Positions 1-8,278 of a stretch of 20,583 bases of DNA are shown one piece after another; position 1 is the first letter of the stretch; each line of letters begins with the position of its first letter. Origin of the DNA: Cellvibrionaceae bacterium (GTDB lineage: Bacteria > Pseudomonadota > Gammaproteobacteria > Pseudomonadales > Cellvibrionaceae); assembly GCA_021151615.1 (NCBI GenBank), contig JAGKXA010000087.1:1-20583 (forward strand), written 5' to 3'. The position numbers and the translations under genes were made by a program. Under the pieces are notes generated by a model. That model saw only the letters and a list, made by a program, of their open reading frames with translations, did no database searches and was not told the DNA's origin.

Positions 1-49
1 ACGGGATTTTCATTTACTCATAGTCTAGTAGGAGTTAAAGCATCGGCCA

Positions 50-76
50 GTTACGGCACGCAAATCTTCAACTTTT
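50..76 (-). promoter_or_regulatory. Sigma-28 (FliA)-like promoter pointing off the left edge
   Basis: On the minus strand AAAAGTTG lies exactly 11 bases before GCCGTAAC. The sigma-28 consensus is TAAAGTTT-N11-GCCGATAA, and 11 of 16 consensus positions match, including the GCCG core. Transcription would start near position 42 and leave the window to the left. A possible start codon (ATG at 13-11, reading M-K-I-P before the edge) follows. In Pseudomonas-type clusters cheY follows fliA and chemotaxis genes depend on FliA, so a cheY-type operon is the expected target. The identity of the downstream gene is inferred. Confidence 0.5.
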
Positions 77-175
77 AATGCAAATCATAGCTCAATTTCC
101 GGCATGTATAGATTATTCAAGCCTATCTGATTGGCTACCCTGCATTTATTAATCACAGGTACAGTGTTTAACCGG

Positions 176-919
176 CTAGCCTGCGTGCCAGTCACTTAAC
201 TTGGTGCGCAAACGCGCGGCAGCCTGACTGTGAATCTGGCTAACACGAGATTCGCTCACACCCAACACCAAGCCGATTTCCTTCAGGTTTAACTCTTGAT
301 CGTAATAAAGGGAAAGCACCATTTGTTCGCGCTCAGGCAATTGGCAAATGGCGTCCACCAGCGCCTTTTTCAAACCCTCACGCTGCATGCCCTCCAATGG
401 ACTGACGAAGGCACTGCTATGCTCCGAAGCATCTATGTTGCTGTCTTCTTCACCAAAGGTTTCTTCATAGCTAAACAATCGGCTACTGCTGGAGTCTTGC
501 AACATGGCAAAGTATTCATCCAGCGAAACACCCAATTCCTCCGCAACTTCTGCATCGGTTGCATCGCGGCCGGTGCGTGCTTCCACTGCCGCTATCGCTT
601 GGGAAACCCGGCGGGCATTGCGATGTACCGAGCGAGGCACCCAATCACCGCGGCGCATTTCATCCACGATTGCGCCACGAATACGAATACCGGCGTAAGT
701 TTCAAAACTCGCGCCGCGGGACATGTCATACTTTTGGGAGGCTTCGATCAGGCCGATCATGCCGGCCTGGATGAGATCGTCCACCTGCACACTGGCAGGC
801 ATTCGCATCATCATGTGATAGGCGATACGCTTAACCAAAGGCGCGTAGTCCTCGATATTGATTTGCGTATCAAGCAAGGTCTTTTTATCGTACATGGCTA
901 AACCATTGACTGCGGCCAT
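176..919 (-). CDS. fliA: Flagellar sigma factor 28 (FliA)
   Basis: FliA is the RNA polymerase sigma factor for late flagellar and chemotaxis promoters. The 247-residue length is usual for the family. Region 2 spans about residues 20-95 and includes the QAGMIGLIEA and SFETYAGIRIRGA segments. Region 3 follows from GDWVPRSVHR. Region 4 is a helix-turn-helix near residues 211-233 (LKEIGLVLGVSESRVSQ). The ATG at 919 has AAGG upstream and gives an N-terminus (MAAVNGLAMY) that resembles Pseudomonas FliA. Met9 is a less likely alternative start. It is the last gene of the flhA-flhF-fleN-fliA run, 90 bases after fleN. In relatives FliA is held inactive by the anti-sigma factor FlgM, which is not in this window. 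A sigma-28-like promoter lies just beyond its stop codon. Confidence 0.97.
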   Translation of the reverse strand: MAAVNGLAMYDKKTLLDTQINIEDYAPLVKRIAYHMMMRMPASVQVDDLIQAGMIGLIEASQKYDMSRGASFETYAGIRIRGAIVDEMRRGDWVPRSVHRNARRVSQAIAAVEARTGRDATDAEVAEELGVSLDEYFAMLQDSSSSRLFSYEETFGEEDSNIDASEHSSAFVSPLEGMQREGLKKALVDAICQLPEREQMVLSLYYDQELNLKEIGLVLGVSESRVSQIHSQAAARLRTKLSDWHAG

Positions 920-1009
920 CGAGCACCTTCTTTGCAGTTACAGGATGCAGATTGATCCATTCCATGACTGCACAACAACTCACTCAGGTTTTCTCTATAA
1001 AGATGCAGG

Positions 1010-1834
1010 CTAGCGCGCATTGGCGGCCTGTAATAAACGTTCAACAAAAAATTCCAGTCGCCCGGTAGGTGCATTGGGCACAGGCCATTTATCGACAGCC
1101 TGGGCGAGTGCGCGTATCGCCATTGAGGCTTTTGATGAGGGCGCAAATTCCAGCAAGGCTTTTTGTTTTTGCACCGCTTTACGCACGTTTTCATCAAATG
1201 GAATCTGGCCCACAAACTGCAAACTCACATCCAGAAATTTTTCGCAGACGGTGTTCAACTTGTTAAACATGTTGAGCCCCTCTTGCGGAGTACGCGTCAT
1301 ATTCGCCACCACACGGAAACGGAACATGCCGTACTCTTTGTTCAGCAATTTAATCAGGGCGTAGGAGTCGGTAATGGATGAAGGCTCGTCACAGACGACA
1401 ATAATGACTTCGTTGGCTGCACGCACAAAACTGACGACGGTATCGGAAATACCTGCAGCGGTATCTATCACCAATATGTCGACCTGATCAGATAATTCAT
1501 TAAATGCGTTAATCAAACCGGCATGCTCAGCTGTACTCAGTTCCGCCATGCGTTGAACACCGGAAGAAGCGGGAACAATTTTCATCCCCCCCGGACCATT
1601 CACCAGTACCTCACTTAATGTATGGGTTCCAGCGAGTACGTCGGCGAGCGTGTGAGTAGCGCGTACGCCAAGCAAGACATCCACATTGGCCAACCCAAGA
1701 TCCGCATCCAACAACACCACTCGACGGCGCAATTCGGCCAGCGCAATACTTAAATTGACGGAAATATTGCTCTTGCCTACCCCGCCCTTACCGCCGGATA
1801 CCGCGATCACTTGTACTGGTCGCATTTGGCTCAT
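1010..1834 (-). CDS. fleN: Flagellar number regulator FleN/FlhG, MinD-like ATPase
   Basis: FleN is a MinD/ParA-type ATPase that limits flagellar number. In Pseudomonas it does this by restraining the sigma-54 activator FleQ, and it works opposite FlhF at the pole. The 274-residue protein has the deviant Walker A motif GGKGGVGKS at residues 14-22, the switch I region VVLLDADLGLANVDVLLG, and the Walker B-like ILVIDTAAGIS. These are diagnostic for the MinD group, and the flhF neighbour makes FleN specific. The ATG at 1834 is supported by GGAG seven bases upstream. It sits 194 bases downstream of flhF. That gap holds no gene and no convincing promoter, so cotranscription with flhF is likely. The C-terminal end is an amphipathic-looking stretch (FVERLLQAANAR) typical of membrane-associating MinD relatives. 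Confidence 0.95.
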   Translation of the reverse strand: MSQMRPVQVIAVSGGKGGVGKSNISVNLSIALAELRRRVVLLDADLGLANVDVLLGVRATHTLADVLAGTHTLSEVLVNGPGGMKIVPASSGVQRMAELSTAEHAGLINAFNELSDQVDILVIDTAAGISDTVVSFVRAANEVIIVVCDEPSSITDSYALIKLLNKEYGMFRFRVVANMTRTPQEGLNMFNKLNTVCEKFLDVSLQFVGQIPFDENVRKAVQKQKALLEFAPSSKASMAIRALAQAVDKWPVPNAPTGRLEFFVERLLQAANAR

Positions 1835-2028
1835 TGACTCACTCCAAACCTATTTCGTTACGCATGCCTGTCGATAACTCAAACCTGCTTTGTGACGCGC
1901 CCAGCCGAGAGGCAAATCTACCTGCGAGGGCGCCGCTAATGGTGAACTGAGTATAGTTAGGGATTGGCCATTCATCTGACTAATTTCAGTTTCACCCGCA
2001 AAATCATGTGCTTATACCTGGCTGCTGA

Positions 2029-3630
2029 TTAAGAAACCGCCGTCGCTGCGCTGGCTTTGAGCAAGGCGACTGCTTTTGATACAAGCTGGTGGGCACGTGC
2101 CACTTCAATATTTTTGGGAATGTCCTGACCATCAGTGGTGTAAGCGATTGGCAGGCGGTTTTGCATTACCACACCCAGCGCTTCACCCATGCTGGCGGTT
2201 TCATCCAGCTTGGTCAGAATGCAGCCTTGCAAACGCGCCGCGCCGTAAGCGTGAACAGATGCCTTGAGCATTTGTGCCTGGCTGTTACAGGACATCACCA
2301 GATAGGTTTTTACCTGCTTTTGCTCGGCCAGGGCCGCTAATTGTGCTTTCAAATGGGGGTCGCCATGACGGAAGCCGGCAGTATCAATTAACACCAGGGA
2401 GCAATGACGCAAACTGCGCAATACGCTGTCGAGCGGATTGGCCTCATCCACTACACGTACGGGTACACGCAAAATACGCGCGAGCGAACGCAGTTGATCG
2501 TGTGCCGCAATGCGATAGGTATCCGTGGTAATTAGCGCAACTTTATCGGCGCCGTGTTGCAATACGTAGCGTGCAGCCAGCTTACCAATGGTAGTCGTTT
2601 TGCCCACACCGGTTGGGCCAACAAATGCGAACACGCCACCCTGCTCTACTATGTCGCGACCATTAATGGGCAATTGATGGGCGAGGTTTGCCAAGGCATC
2701 AGGCCAAGCATCGCTCAGGGTTTTGCTCTTGGTGCAGGCCTTAATCACGCTGGCAACAATCTCTTTTGGCAATCCCAAACGCTCCAGGCGACGGCTCACG
2801 CTGGCCAATACCGGTGAATCAGTAGGAATCGCTTGTTGGCCAGTGAGGCGATCCAACTGTTGCTCGAGTAAAAAACGCATATCGGCAATTTCTGCTTGCA
2901 ACTCGGAAAGCTGAGCGTTTTGATCTGCCGAATCCTTATGCCCTGAAAGGCGATCTGCGGATGAACCATGAGCCGATGAAAACTCCGCTGCAAAGGCGGC
3001 AGCATCTTTGACGTTTGCGCGCGATTCCTTGGCCCGGGATTCATTCACCAGTGTCTCGCGGAATGAAAGCGATTCTTTTGACAACACCGATGCACGTGCG
3101 GACGATTTTGCAGTGACAGGCGCATCATCAACCAAAGGATATCTATCTGCCGCACTCATACCGGGTTTTGGACGAGTTACCGGCGCAGAAGCATTGCGAG
3201 GAATACCGGCATTGACGACAGTATTTTTGCCCACCAAAAATTCTTTTGCGGATTCTTCTGCCTTGCGCGACGCCATCATACGTTGCCGCGCTTTTTCAAT
3301 ATCATCAGCAAGCTGTGCGCCCGTTTTTCCCGCGTTGGGGTGATCCGCTACCGGAGTAATAACCGGTGTTTGTTTACGCACGGGTTTACCCATCATGCGC
3401 GGGGAAATTTCACCATCACTTAACAAGGGTTCAGTAGGCGCAAAGGTCGCCTCGGAAAATGGGCGCGCTTGCAATTGCTTGAGTTCGTAATCCGACCCCA
3501 TAGTCGTCAGCAGCTCCACACCTTCGGCGATGCGGTTGCTGGAGAGAATAATTGCATCTGGCCCCAATTCCTGGCGAACCAATTCCAACGCACGGCGCAT
3601 ATCAGCAGCTACGAAACGTTTGACTTGCAT
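2029..3630 (-). CDS. flhF: Flagellar polar-placement GTPase FlhF
   Basis: FlhF is an SRP-family GTPase that marks the pole for flagellum assembly. The C-terminal NG domain is clear: G1 GPTGVGKTT at about residues 338-346, TTDTYRIAAHDQL, DTAG at about 416-419 and TKLD at about 473-476. The N-terminal segment (VKRFVAADMRRALELV...LGPDAIILSS) is the short conserved B-domain start of FlhF. Between them lies a long low-complexity linker (about residues 60-240) rich in Ala, Ser, Lys and Glu. The total of 533 residues is longer than Pseudomonas FlhF (about 430). The ATG at 3630 is chosen because AGGAG lies six bases upstream; a TTG two codons earlier is less likely. It follows flhA after about 30 bases and precedes fleN, its functional opposite. 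Confidence 0.95.
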   Translation of the reverse strand: MQVKRFVAADMRRALELVRQELGPDAIILSSNRIAEGVELLTTMGSDYELKQLQARPFSEATFAPTEPLLSDGEISPRMMGKPVRKQTPVITPVADHPNAGKTGAQLADDIEKARQRMMASRKAEESAKEFLVGKNTVVNAGIPRNASAPVTRPKPGMSAADRYPLVDDAPVTAKSSARASVLSKESLSFRETLVNESRAKESRANVKDAAAFAAEFSSAHGSSADRLSGHKDSADQNAQLSELQAEIADMRFLLEQQLDRLTGQQAIPTDSPVLASVSRRLERLGLPKEIVASVIKACTKSKTLSDAWPDALANLAHQLPINGRDIVEQGGVFAFVGPTGVGKTTTIGKLAARYVLQHGADKVALITTDTYRIAAHDQLRSLARILRVPVRVVDEANPLDSVLRSLRHCSLVLIDTAGFRHGDPHLKAQLAALAEQKQVKTYLVMSCNSQAQMLKASVHAYGAARLQGCILTKLDETASMGEALGVVMQNRLPIAYTTDGQDIPKNIEVARAHQLVSKAVALLKASAATAVS

Positions 3631-3661
3631 ATTCAACTCCTGCCCTTAGGGGCGACCTGGG

Positions 3662-5890
3662 TTATTTCTTATCGGCGCCAACGCTGGCATCGATACTGAT
3701 TTGTTTGTTGTCCGGCACTTCGGTATAAGCCAGGACTCGCATTTCCGGAACACTGTGACGAACGAAGCGAGCAAGCATCGGGCGCAAAGGCGCGGCAACC
3801 AGTAATACCAAGGGCTTGCCTGCCATCTCCTGCTTTTGCGCTGCGGTAATCAGCGATTGCTGCAAACGATCCGCCAAGCCGGGCTCAATAAACGCGCTGT
3901 CATCAGCGCCAGCTTTTTGTGCCTGCTGCACGGTATTTAGCAACAACTGTTCCAAACTGGGCTCGAGCGTGATAACAGGCAGGTTTCGCTCGTTACCAAT
4001 GATGTTTTGGACAATTTGCCTGCACAGCGCCACCCTGGCCAAGGCGGTTAAAGCGGCGGGATCTTGACTCCTGCCAGTGGTACCCGCCAAGGCTTCGGCA
4101 ATCGAGCGAATATCGCGCACCGGTACCCGTTCGCGCAGTAGGTTCTGCAGCACTTTTAACAAGGTGTTGATACTGATGGTGTTGGGCACCAATTCTTCCA
4201 CCAATTTGGGTGAAGACTTGGCCAGCATATCCAACAGCTTTTGCACGTCCTCATGACCAAGCAATTCAAAGGTGTGATGCTGGAGAATTTGGTTGAGATG
4301 GGTCGCCACCACCGTACTCGGATCAACCACTGTGTAACCCAGGGTTTGCGCTTGCTCGCGCTGACCAGGGCTAATCCAGATGGCATCCAGGCCAAAGGCG
4401 GGATCTTTGGTTTTTATGCCGTCCAATGAGCCAAATACCTGACCAGGGTTAATTGCCAACTCCCGATCCGGATAAACATCCGCCTCGGCCATAGCAACGC
4501 CCATCAAACTGATGCGATATCCTGTTGGGTTTAAATCCAGGTTATCGCGGATATGAACCGAGGGGATCAGGAAACCCATTTCCTGTGAGAGCTTTTTGCG
4601 AACCCCTTTGATGCGGCCCAATAACTCACCTCCCTGGTTTTTATCCACCATAGGGATCAGGCGATAACCCACCTCCAAGCCGATCACATCCACAGGCTGT
4701 ACATCGTCCCACCCCAATTCAGGGGATTCGGGAGCGCCCGGCGGCAGCGCAGGCATTGAACGTGGCTGGGGGGCAATACTCGCTGTACCACCTGGCGCCG
4801 GTGCCGAAGGCGCCTCACCGGCCAACCGCTGTCCGGCAGGAATGAACGAATTCTCTTCAACGGCAGCAGGTTGGTGCTTGCGCCAATGAATATAGTAAGC
4901 CAGTCCAGCACAGATTAACCCCAGGCCCAGAAATGCCAGATGGGGCATACCTGGAACAGAACCCATAATCATGAGCATGATGGCCGCCACCGCCAGCGCC
5001 TTGGGTGAGGTAAACATTTGCGAAACCACTTGTTTACCCATGTCTTGCGCGCTGTTAACGCGCGTCACCAGAATTGCCGAAGCAACGGACAACAGCAAAC
5101 CGGGAATCTGTGCCACCAAACCATCACCAATCGTCAGGATGGTGTATTTCTCAAACGCATCGGCAAATTCCAGATCGTGCTGCACCATGCCTATCGCAAG
5201 TCCACCAAAGATATTGATAAACATAATCATGATGCCCGCAACCGCATCACCGCGCACAAACTTGCTCGCACCATCCATTGCACCGTAGAAATCTGCCTCT
5301 GAGGCCACTTCCTGACGGCGAGTCCGCGCCTGGTCCTGGTCAATCAGCCCAGCGTTTAAATCAGCATCAATCGCCATTTGCTTGCCCGGCATTGCATCCA
5401 GGGTAAAACGCGCGCTGACTTCCGAAATACGACCAGCACCCTTGGTGACTACCACGAAGTTGATGATCATCAAAATGATGAACACCACAATACCAACCGC
5501 CAAATTGCCGCCAATTACAACATGACCAAAAGCCTCAATCACTTTACCGGCCGCATCACCACCCTCGTGCCCTTCTAACAAAACCACGCGGGTAGAGGCC
5601 ACGTTTAAGCCCAAACGCAACAAGGTGGCAATCAGTAAAATCGTTGGGAATGCCGCAAAATCCAGCGGTCGCAAGGAATAGATGCTGACCAGTAATACCA
5701 CGAGGGAAAGCGCAATATTGAAGGTAAAAAATACGTCGAGCAGCAATGGCGGAATGGGCAATATGATCATTGCCAGCAACATCATCAACAAAATGGGAAT
5801 ACCCAAATTGCCGCGCCCGGCACCCTTGATGGAACCCAGAACTGCCCGGCCATTTACGTTATTAAGTTGGTTGAAAGTCGGTAGCGCCAT
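3662..5890 (-). CDS. flhA: Flagellar type III export gate protein FlhA
   Basis: FlhA is the large export-gate membrane protein. It forms a nonameric ring that receives substrate-chaperone complexes and helps couple the proton motive force to export. The N-terminal half (to about residue 335) carries about eight hydrophobic helices and the FHIPEP-family signature (RRQEVASEADFYGAMDGASK, followed by FVRGDA). The C-terminal half is the soluble docking domain (from about residue 395, GWDDVQPVDVIGLEVGYRL). A Pro/Ala-rich linker of roughly 55 residues joins them, longer than usual, and the total is about 742 residues against roughly 700 in relatives. The ATG at 5890 (MALPTFNQ) is preferred over a GTG at 5896, though neither has a strong ribosome binding site. 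A sigma-54-like promoter lies about 45-55 bases upstream, so flhA probably opens its own transcription unit. Confidence 0.96.
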   Translation of the reverse strand: MALPTFNQLNNVNGRAVLGSIKGAGRGNLGIPILLMMLLAMIILPIPPLLLDVFFTFNIALSLVVLLVSIYSLRPLDFAAFPTILLIATLLRLGLNVASTRVVLLEGHEGGDAAGKVIEAFGHVVIGGNLAVGIVVFIILMIINFVVVTKGAGRISEVSARFTLDAMPGKQMAIDADLNAGLIDQDQARTRRQEVASEADFYGAMDGASKFVRGDAVAGIMIMFINIFGGLAIGMVQHDLEFADAFEKYTILTIGDGLVAQIPGLLLSVASAILVTRVNSAQDMGKQVVSQMFTSPKALAVAAIMLMIMGSVPGMPHLAFLGLGLICAGLAYYIHWRKHQPAAVEENSFIPAGQRLAGEAPSAPAPGGTASIAPQPRSMPALPPGAPESPELGWDDVQPVDVIGLEVGYRLIPMVDKNQGGELLGRIKGVRKKLSQEMGFLIPSVHIRDNLDLNPTGYRISLMGVAMAEADVYPDRELAINPGQVFGSLDGIKTKDPAFGLDAIWISPGQREQAQTLGYTVVDPSTVVATHLNQILQHHTFELLGHEDVQKLLDMLAKSSPKLVEELVPNTISINTLLKVLQNLLRERVPVRDIRSIAEALAGTTGRSQDPAALTALARVALCRQIVQNIIGNERNLPVITLEPSLEQLLLNTVQQAQKAGADDSAFIEPGLADRLQQSLITAAQKQEMAGKPLVLLVAAPLRPMLARFVRHSVPEMRVLAYTEVPDNKQISIDASVGADKK

Positions 5891-5932
5891 AATCACGGGT
5901 TCTTGACGGTTGAGTCGTTTTTCCGTGTTATC

Positions 5933-5947
5933 GCAAGAAGCGTACCT
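5933..5947 (-). promoter_or_regulatory. Sigma-54-like promoter for flhA-flhF-fleN-fliA
   Basis: The minus strand reads AGGTAC-GCTTC-TTGC, with the essential GG and GC dinucleotides at the required ten-base spacing. The full consensus is TGGCAC-N5-TTGC, so two bases of the -24 element differ. The predicted start, near 5921, gives a leader of about 30 bases before the flhA ATG. Sigma-54/FleQ control of flhA is known in Pseudomonas, which supports the reading. Confidence 0.6.
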
Positions 5948-5966
5948 ATTTGAAGGAATTGAATCA

Positions 5967-5991
5967 CATTAACGATGCACAGCAGTTAATG
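5967..5991 (-). repeat. Inverted repeat between flhB and flhA
   Basis: CATTAAC and GTTAATG form a perfect 7-base inverted repeat around an 11-base spacer (TGCTGTGCATC), which itself has a short TGC/GCA pairing. It starts a few bases after the flhB stop and lies about 46-70 bases upstream of the predicted flhA transcription start. It could be a regulator operator or an RNA hairpin closing the fliL-flhB transcript. No T-run follows it, so a standard intrinsic terminator is not supported. Confidence 0.45.
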
Positions 5992-5999
5992 CTGAAATA

Positions 6000-7154
6000 T
6001 TATTCCAGCTTGCCTTTAGCGTCATAACGCATATCGCGCGGCACATTGATATTGCGCGGATACATCGGCTTATCGCCCTTACCTTTTCGGTAATTGCGCA
6101 ATTGGAATACATAAGCCAGAACCTGTGCAACAGCAAGGTATAGACCAGAAGGGACTTCCTCATCCACATCCGTCGTATAAAAAATCGCCCGCGCCAATAC
6201 GGGCGATTGAATAATTTCAATTTTATGGGCGTTAGCAATTTCGCGAATTTTCATGGCGACATGATCCCCACCTTTCGCCAACATAACGGGAACATCCATC
6301 TTTTCCGGGTCATAGCGTAATGCTACGGAAAAGTGCTCCGGGTTAGTAATCACAACGTCTGCTTGCGGTACATTGCCCATCATGCGGCGCTGTGCCATTT
6401 CGCGCTGCAATTGGCGGATACGGCCTTTTACTTCAGGTTTTCCGTCAGTATCTTTAGCTTCGTCCTTTTGGTCCTGCCGGGACATTTTTAATTTTTTGTT
6501 GTACTGGTAAATCTGGATTGGAATATCAATCGCTGCGATTAATATGGTTGTCACCGAGAGCAAAATAGTGGCAAAAATAGAAATATCCAATGAGTGAACT
6601 ATGGCATCGCCAATAGATTCATCCGACATGCGAAACATATCCTGGGCGTAGTATTGCAAAATCAAAATCGTTGCCCACAAAATCAACGCCACCTTGGCAA
6701 TGGATTTAAGCAACTCAATTAATGAGTGCATGGAAAACATACGCTTGATCCCAGCGATCGGATCCATGCGACTGAGTTTTGGCTCCATTGCTTTACCACT
6801 AAAAATAAAACCACCCAATGCAATGGGCCCCGCGATAGAGGCAATCAATAAAACTGCCATTAAGGGGGCAATACTAAAAAGGCCATCGTAAATAGCCGCT
6901 ACCAACAGACCAATCATTGCATTGGTATCAAAAATAGTTTCGCGGGGAATTACAAAGCTGGCGCGCGTGATACCGATTATTTTATCAGCCATAAAGCCGG
7001 CAAAAATATAAAGGCCAATAGTTGCGAGTAACAATACCGCCGTAGTCGTTAAATCGCGTGAGCGGGGAATCTGGCCTTCTTCGCGCGCTTTTTCAATCTT
7101 TCGCGCACTGGCCTCTTCCGTTTTTTCCTGCCCACTGTCATCTTCTTCAGCCAT
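6000..7154 (-). CDS. flhB: Flagellar export switch protein FlhB
   Basis: FlhB is the export-apparatus protein that switches substrate specificity from rod/hook to filament after FliK signals hook completion. The 384-residue length is standard. The N-terminal EKTEEASARKIEKAREEGQIPRS region is typical (seen here as residues 10-32). Four membrane helices follow between about residues 35 and 215. The basic linker (KKLKMSRQDQKDEAKDTDGKPEVKGRIR) leads to the autocleavage site at residues 271-274, which reads NPEH here rather than the textbook NPTH. The ATG at 7154 has AGGG eight bases upstream, and the gap to fliR is 12 bases. It is the last gene of the fliL-led run. The C-terminal tail beyond the core is about 25 residues and basic. 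Confidence 0.97.
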   Translation of the reverse strand: MAEEDDSGQEKTEEASARKIEKAREEGQIPRSRDLTTTAVLLLATIGLYIFAGFMADKIIGITRASFVIPRETIFDTNAMIGLLVAAIYDGLFSIAPLMAVLLIASIAGPIALGGFIFSGKAMEPKLSRMDPIAGIKRMFSMHSLIELLKSIAKVALILWATILILQYYAQDMFRMSDESIGDAIVHSLDISIFATILLSVTTILIAAIDIPIQIYQYNKKLKMSRQDQKDEAKDTDGKPEVKGRIRQLQREMAQRRMMGNVPQADVVITNPEHFSVALRYDPEKMDVPVMLAKGGDHVAMKIREIANAHKIEIIQSPVLARAIFYTTDVDEEVPSGLYLAVAQVLAYVFQLRNYRKGKGDKPMYPRNINVPRDMRYDAKGKLE

Positions 7155-7166
7155 TGCCTTCGCCCT

Positions 7167-7952
7167 CTAGGGATTCAATGCCAAAGTACGCAGTGTGCTT
7201 ATTCCCTCTTCCATCACCTCAAAATAGACCGGCAGGAAATTAGCGAGGGTAAACCACATGAGGATAAAGCCGAAAATCAGTGTAATTGGAAACCCTACGG
7301 TAAATACATTCAACTGCGGGGCTGATCGACTCATCACCCCGAAGGACATATTGACAATCATCAGTGAAGTAAAGAGCGGTAAGGTAATTAACAGCGCGGC
7401 GCTAAACATCCAGGAACCCATATCGACAATGGTGGAGAAATGCGCACTATTCATGCCACTTCCGCCGATAGGAAAGGTAGTAAAACTATCGATCATTAGC
7501 TGCAATACCACCAAATGACCATTGGTACTTAAAAATAATAATGTCGATAACAACAAATAAAATTGTGAAAGGATTGTCACGCTAACACCACTGGATGGGT
7601 CATTCATTGCAGCAAATCCCAAACCCATTTTCAGGGCCATAAACTGGCCCGCAAGCAGGAACACATGCAGTACCACTTGCATACAAAATCCGAGCGCCAA
7701 GCCGATTAACACCTCCTGGATAACCATCATAAAGCCCTGCGCCGACAACAGGGATGTTACCGGCGAAGCCGGCAATACTGGCGCAATCAACATGGTGGTA
7801 AAAAGCGTGAGGATAATACGCAAGCGCGCAGGCACAGTCCGCGCACCGATAACAGGTATCGCGAAATAAAACGCGCTAATGCGTAACAACGGCCAAATAT
7901 AGGTACCGATAAACTGGCTTAGCTGCTCTTCCGAAATCACGAGTTCTTGCAT
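7167..7952 (-). CDS. fliR: Flagellar export gate protein FliR
   Basis: FliR is a membrane component of the export-gate core and assembles with FliP and FliQ into the helical channel inside the MS-ring. The protein is almost entirely hydrophobic, with about six predicted segments. It carries family-typical stretches such as FYFAIPVIGARTVPARLRI, LIGLALGFCMQVVLHVF and MALKMGLGFAAMNDPSSGVS. The ATG at 7952 (MQELVISEEQL, 261 residues) gives an N-terminus of normal FliR length. A TTG at 7967 would add five residues (start, then SKKA) and cannot be excluded, because neither start has a strong ribosome binding site. It lies between fliQ and flhB in the conserved fliOPQR-flhB order. Confidence 0.95.
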   Translation of the reverse strand: MQELVISEEQLSQFIGTYIWPLLRISAFYFAIPVIGARTVPARLRIILTLFTTMLIAPVLPASPVTSLLSAQGFMMVIQEVLIGLALGFCMQVVLHVFLLAGQFMALKMGLGFAAMNDPSSGVSVTILSQFYLLLSTLLFLSTNGHLVVLQLMIDSFTTFPIGGSGMNSAHFSTIVDMGSWMFSAALLITLPLFTSLMIVNMSFGVMSRSAPQLNVFTVGFPITLIFGFILMWFTLANFLPVYFEVMEEGISTLRTLALNP

Positions 7953-7995
7953 CGCTTTTTTGCTCAATCAAACTGACCGATTTAATTAGACTGCG

Positions 7996-8265
7996 CTACC
8001 CGATTAAACTTGGCACGCTCGAATAAAGGCGATTAAATAAATCCATGAACTTGGTGAGCAACCAGGGGCCAGCGATCATCAAAGTAATAAGAGTAACAAT
8101 TAAACGTGGCAAAAAACTCAGGGTTTGTTCGTTAATCTGTGTGGCAGCTTGAAACATGCTAACAATCAATCCCACGATCAGACCAGGGCCAATAATCACT
8201 AGTAACATCAAAATAGTGAGAAAAAATGCATTGGCGAATAAATCCATTACGACTTCGGGTGTCAT
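7996..8265 (-). CDS. fliQ: Flagellar export gate protein FliQ
   Basis: FliQ is a small two-helix membrane protein of the flagellar export gate. The 89 residues match the family length. The first hydrophobic helix covers about residues 13-40 (FFLTILMLLVIIGPGLIVGL) and the second about 55-75 (IVTLITLMIAGPWLLTKF). The intervening FQAATQINEQTLSFLPR loop is the most conserved FliQ segment and is clearly present. The start is well supported by GGAGG seven bases upstream of the ATG. The gap to fliP is 13 bases and to the chosen fliR start 43 bases, so all belong to one transcript. Confidence 0.96.
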   Translation of the reverse strand: MTPEVVMDLFANAFFLTILMLLVIIGPGLIVGLIVSMFQAATQINEQTLSFLPRLIVTLITLMIAGPWLLTKFMDLFNRLYSSVPSLIG

Positions 8266-8278
8266 AGCTATACCTCCG

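Noticed and set aside
1..13. Start of cheY at the left edge
   Set aside because: Only four codons are visible and there is no strong ribosome binding site, so it is too little for a gene call; it is mentioned with the promoter instead.
14..175. Terminator after fliA
   Set aside because: The only inverted repeat seen (AGCC/GGCT) has four pairs and no T-run.
296..901. 201-codon plus-strand open frame opposite fliA
   Set aside because: It lies wholly within fliA on the other strand, resembles no protein family I know, and has no supporting context.
1835..2028. Possible promoter or small gene in the 194-base gap between flhF and fleN
   Set aside because: No GG-N10-GC sigma-54 match, no sigma-28 match, only an isolated TATACT without a -35 partner, and no plausible open frame.
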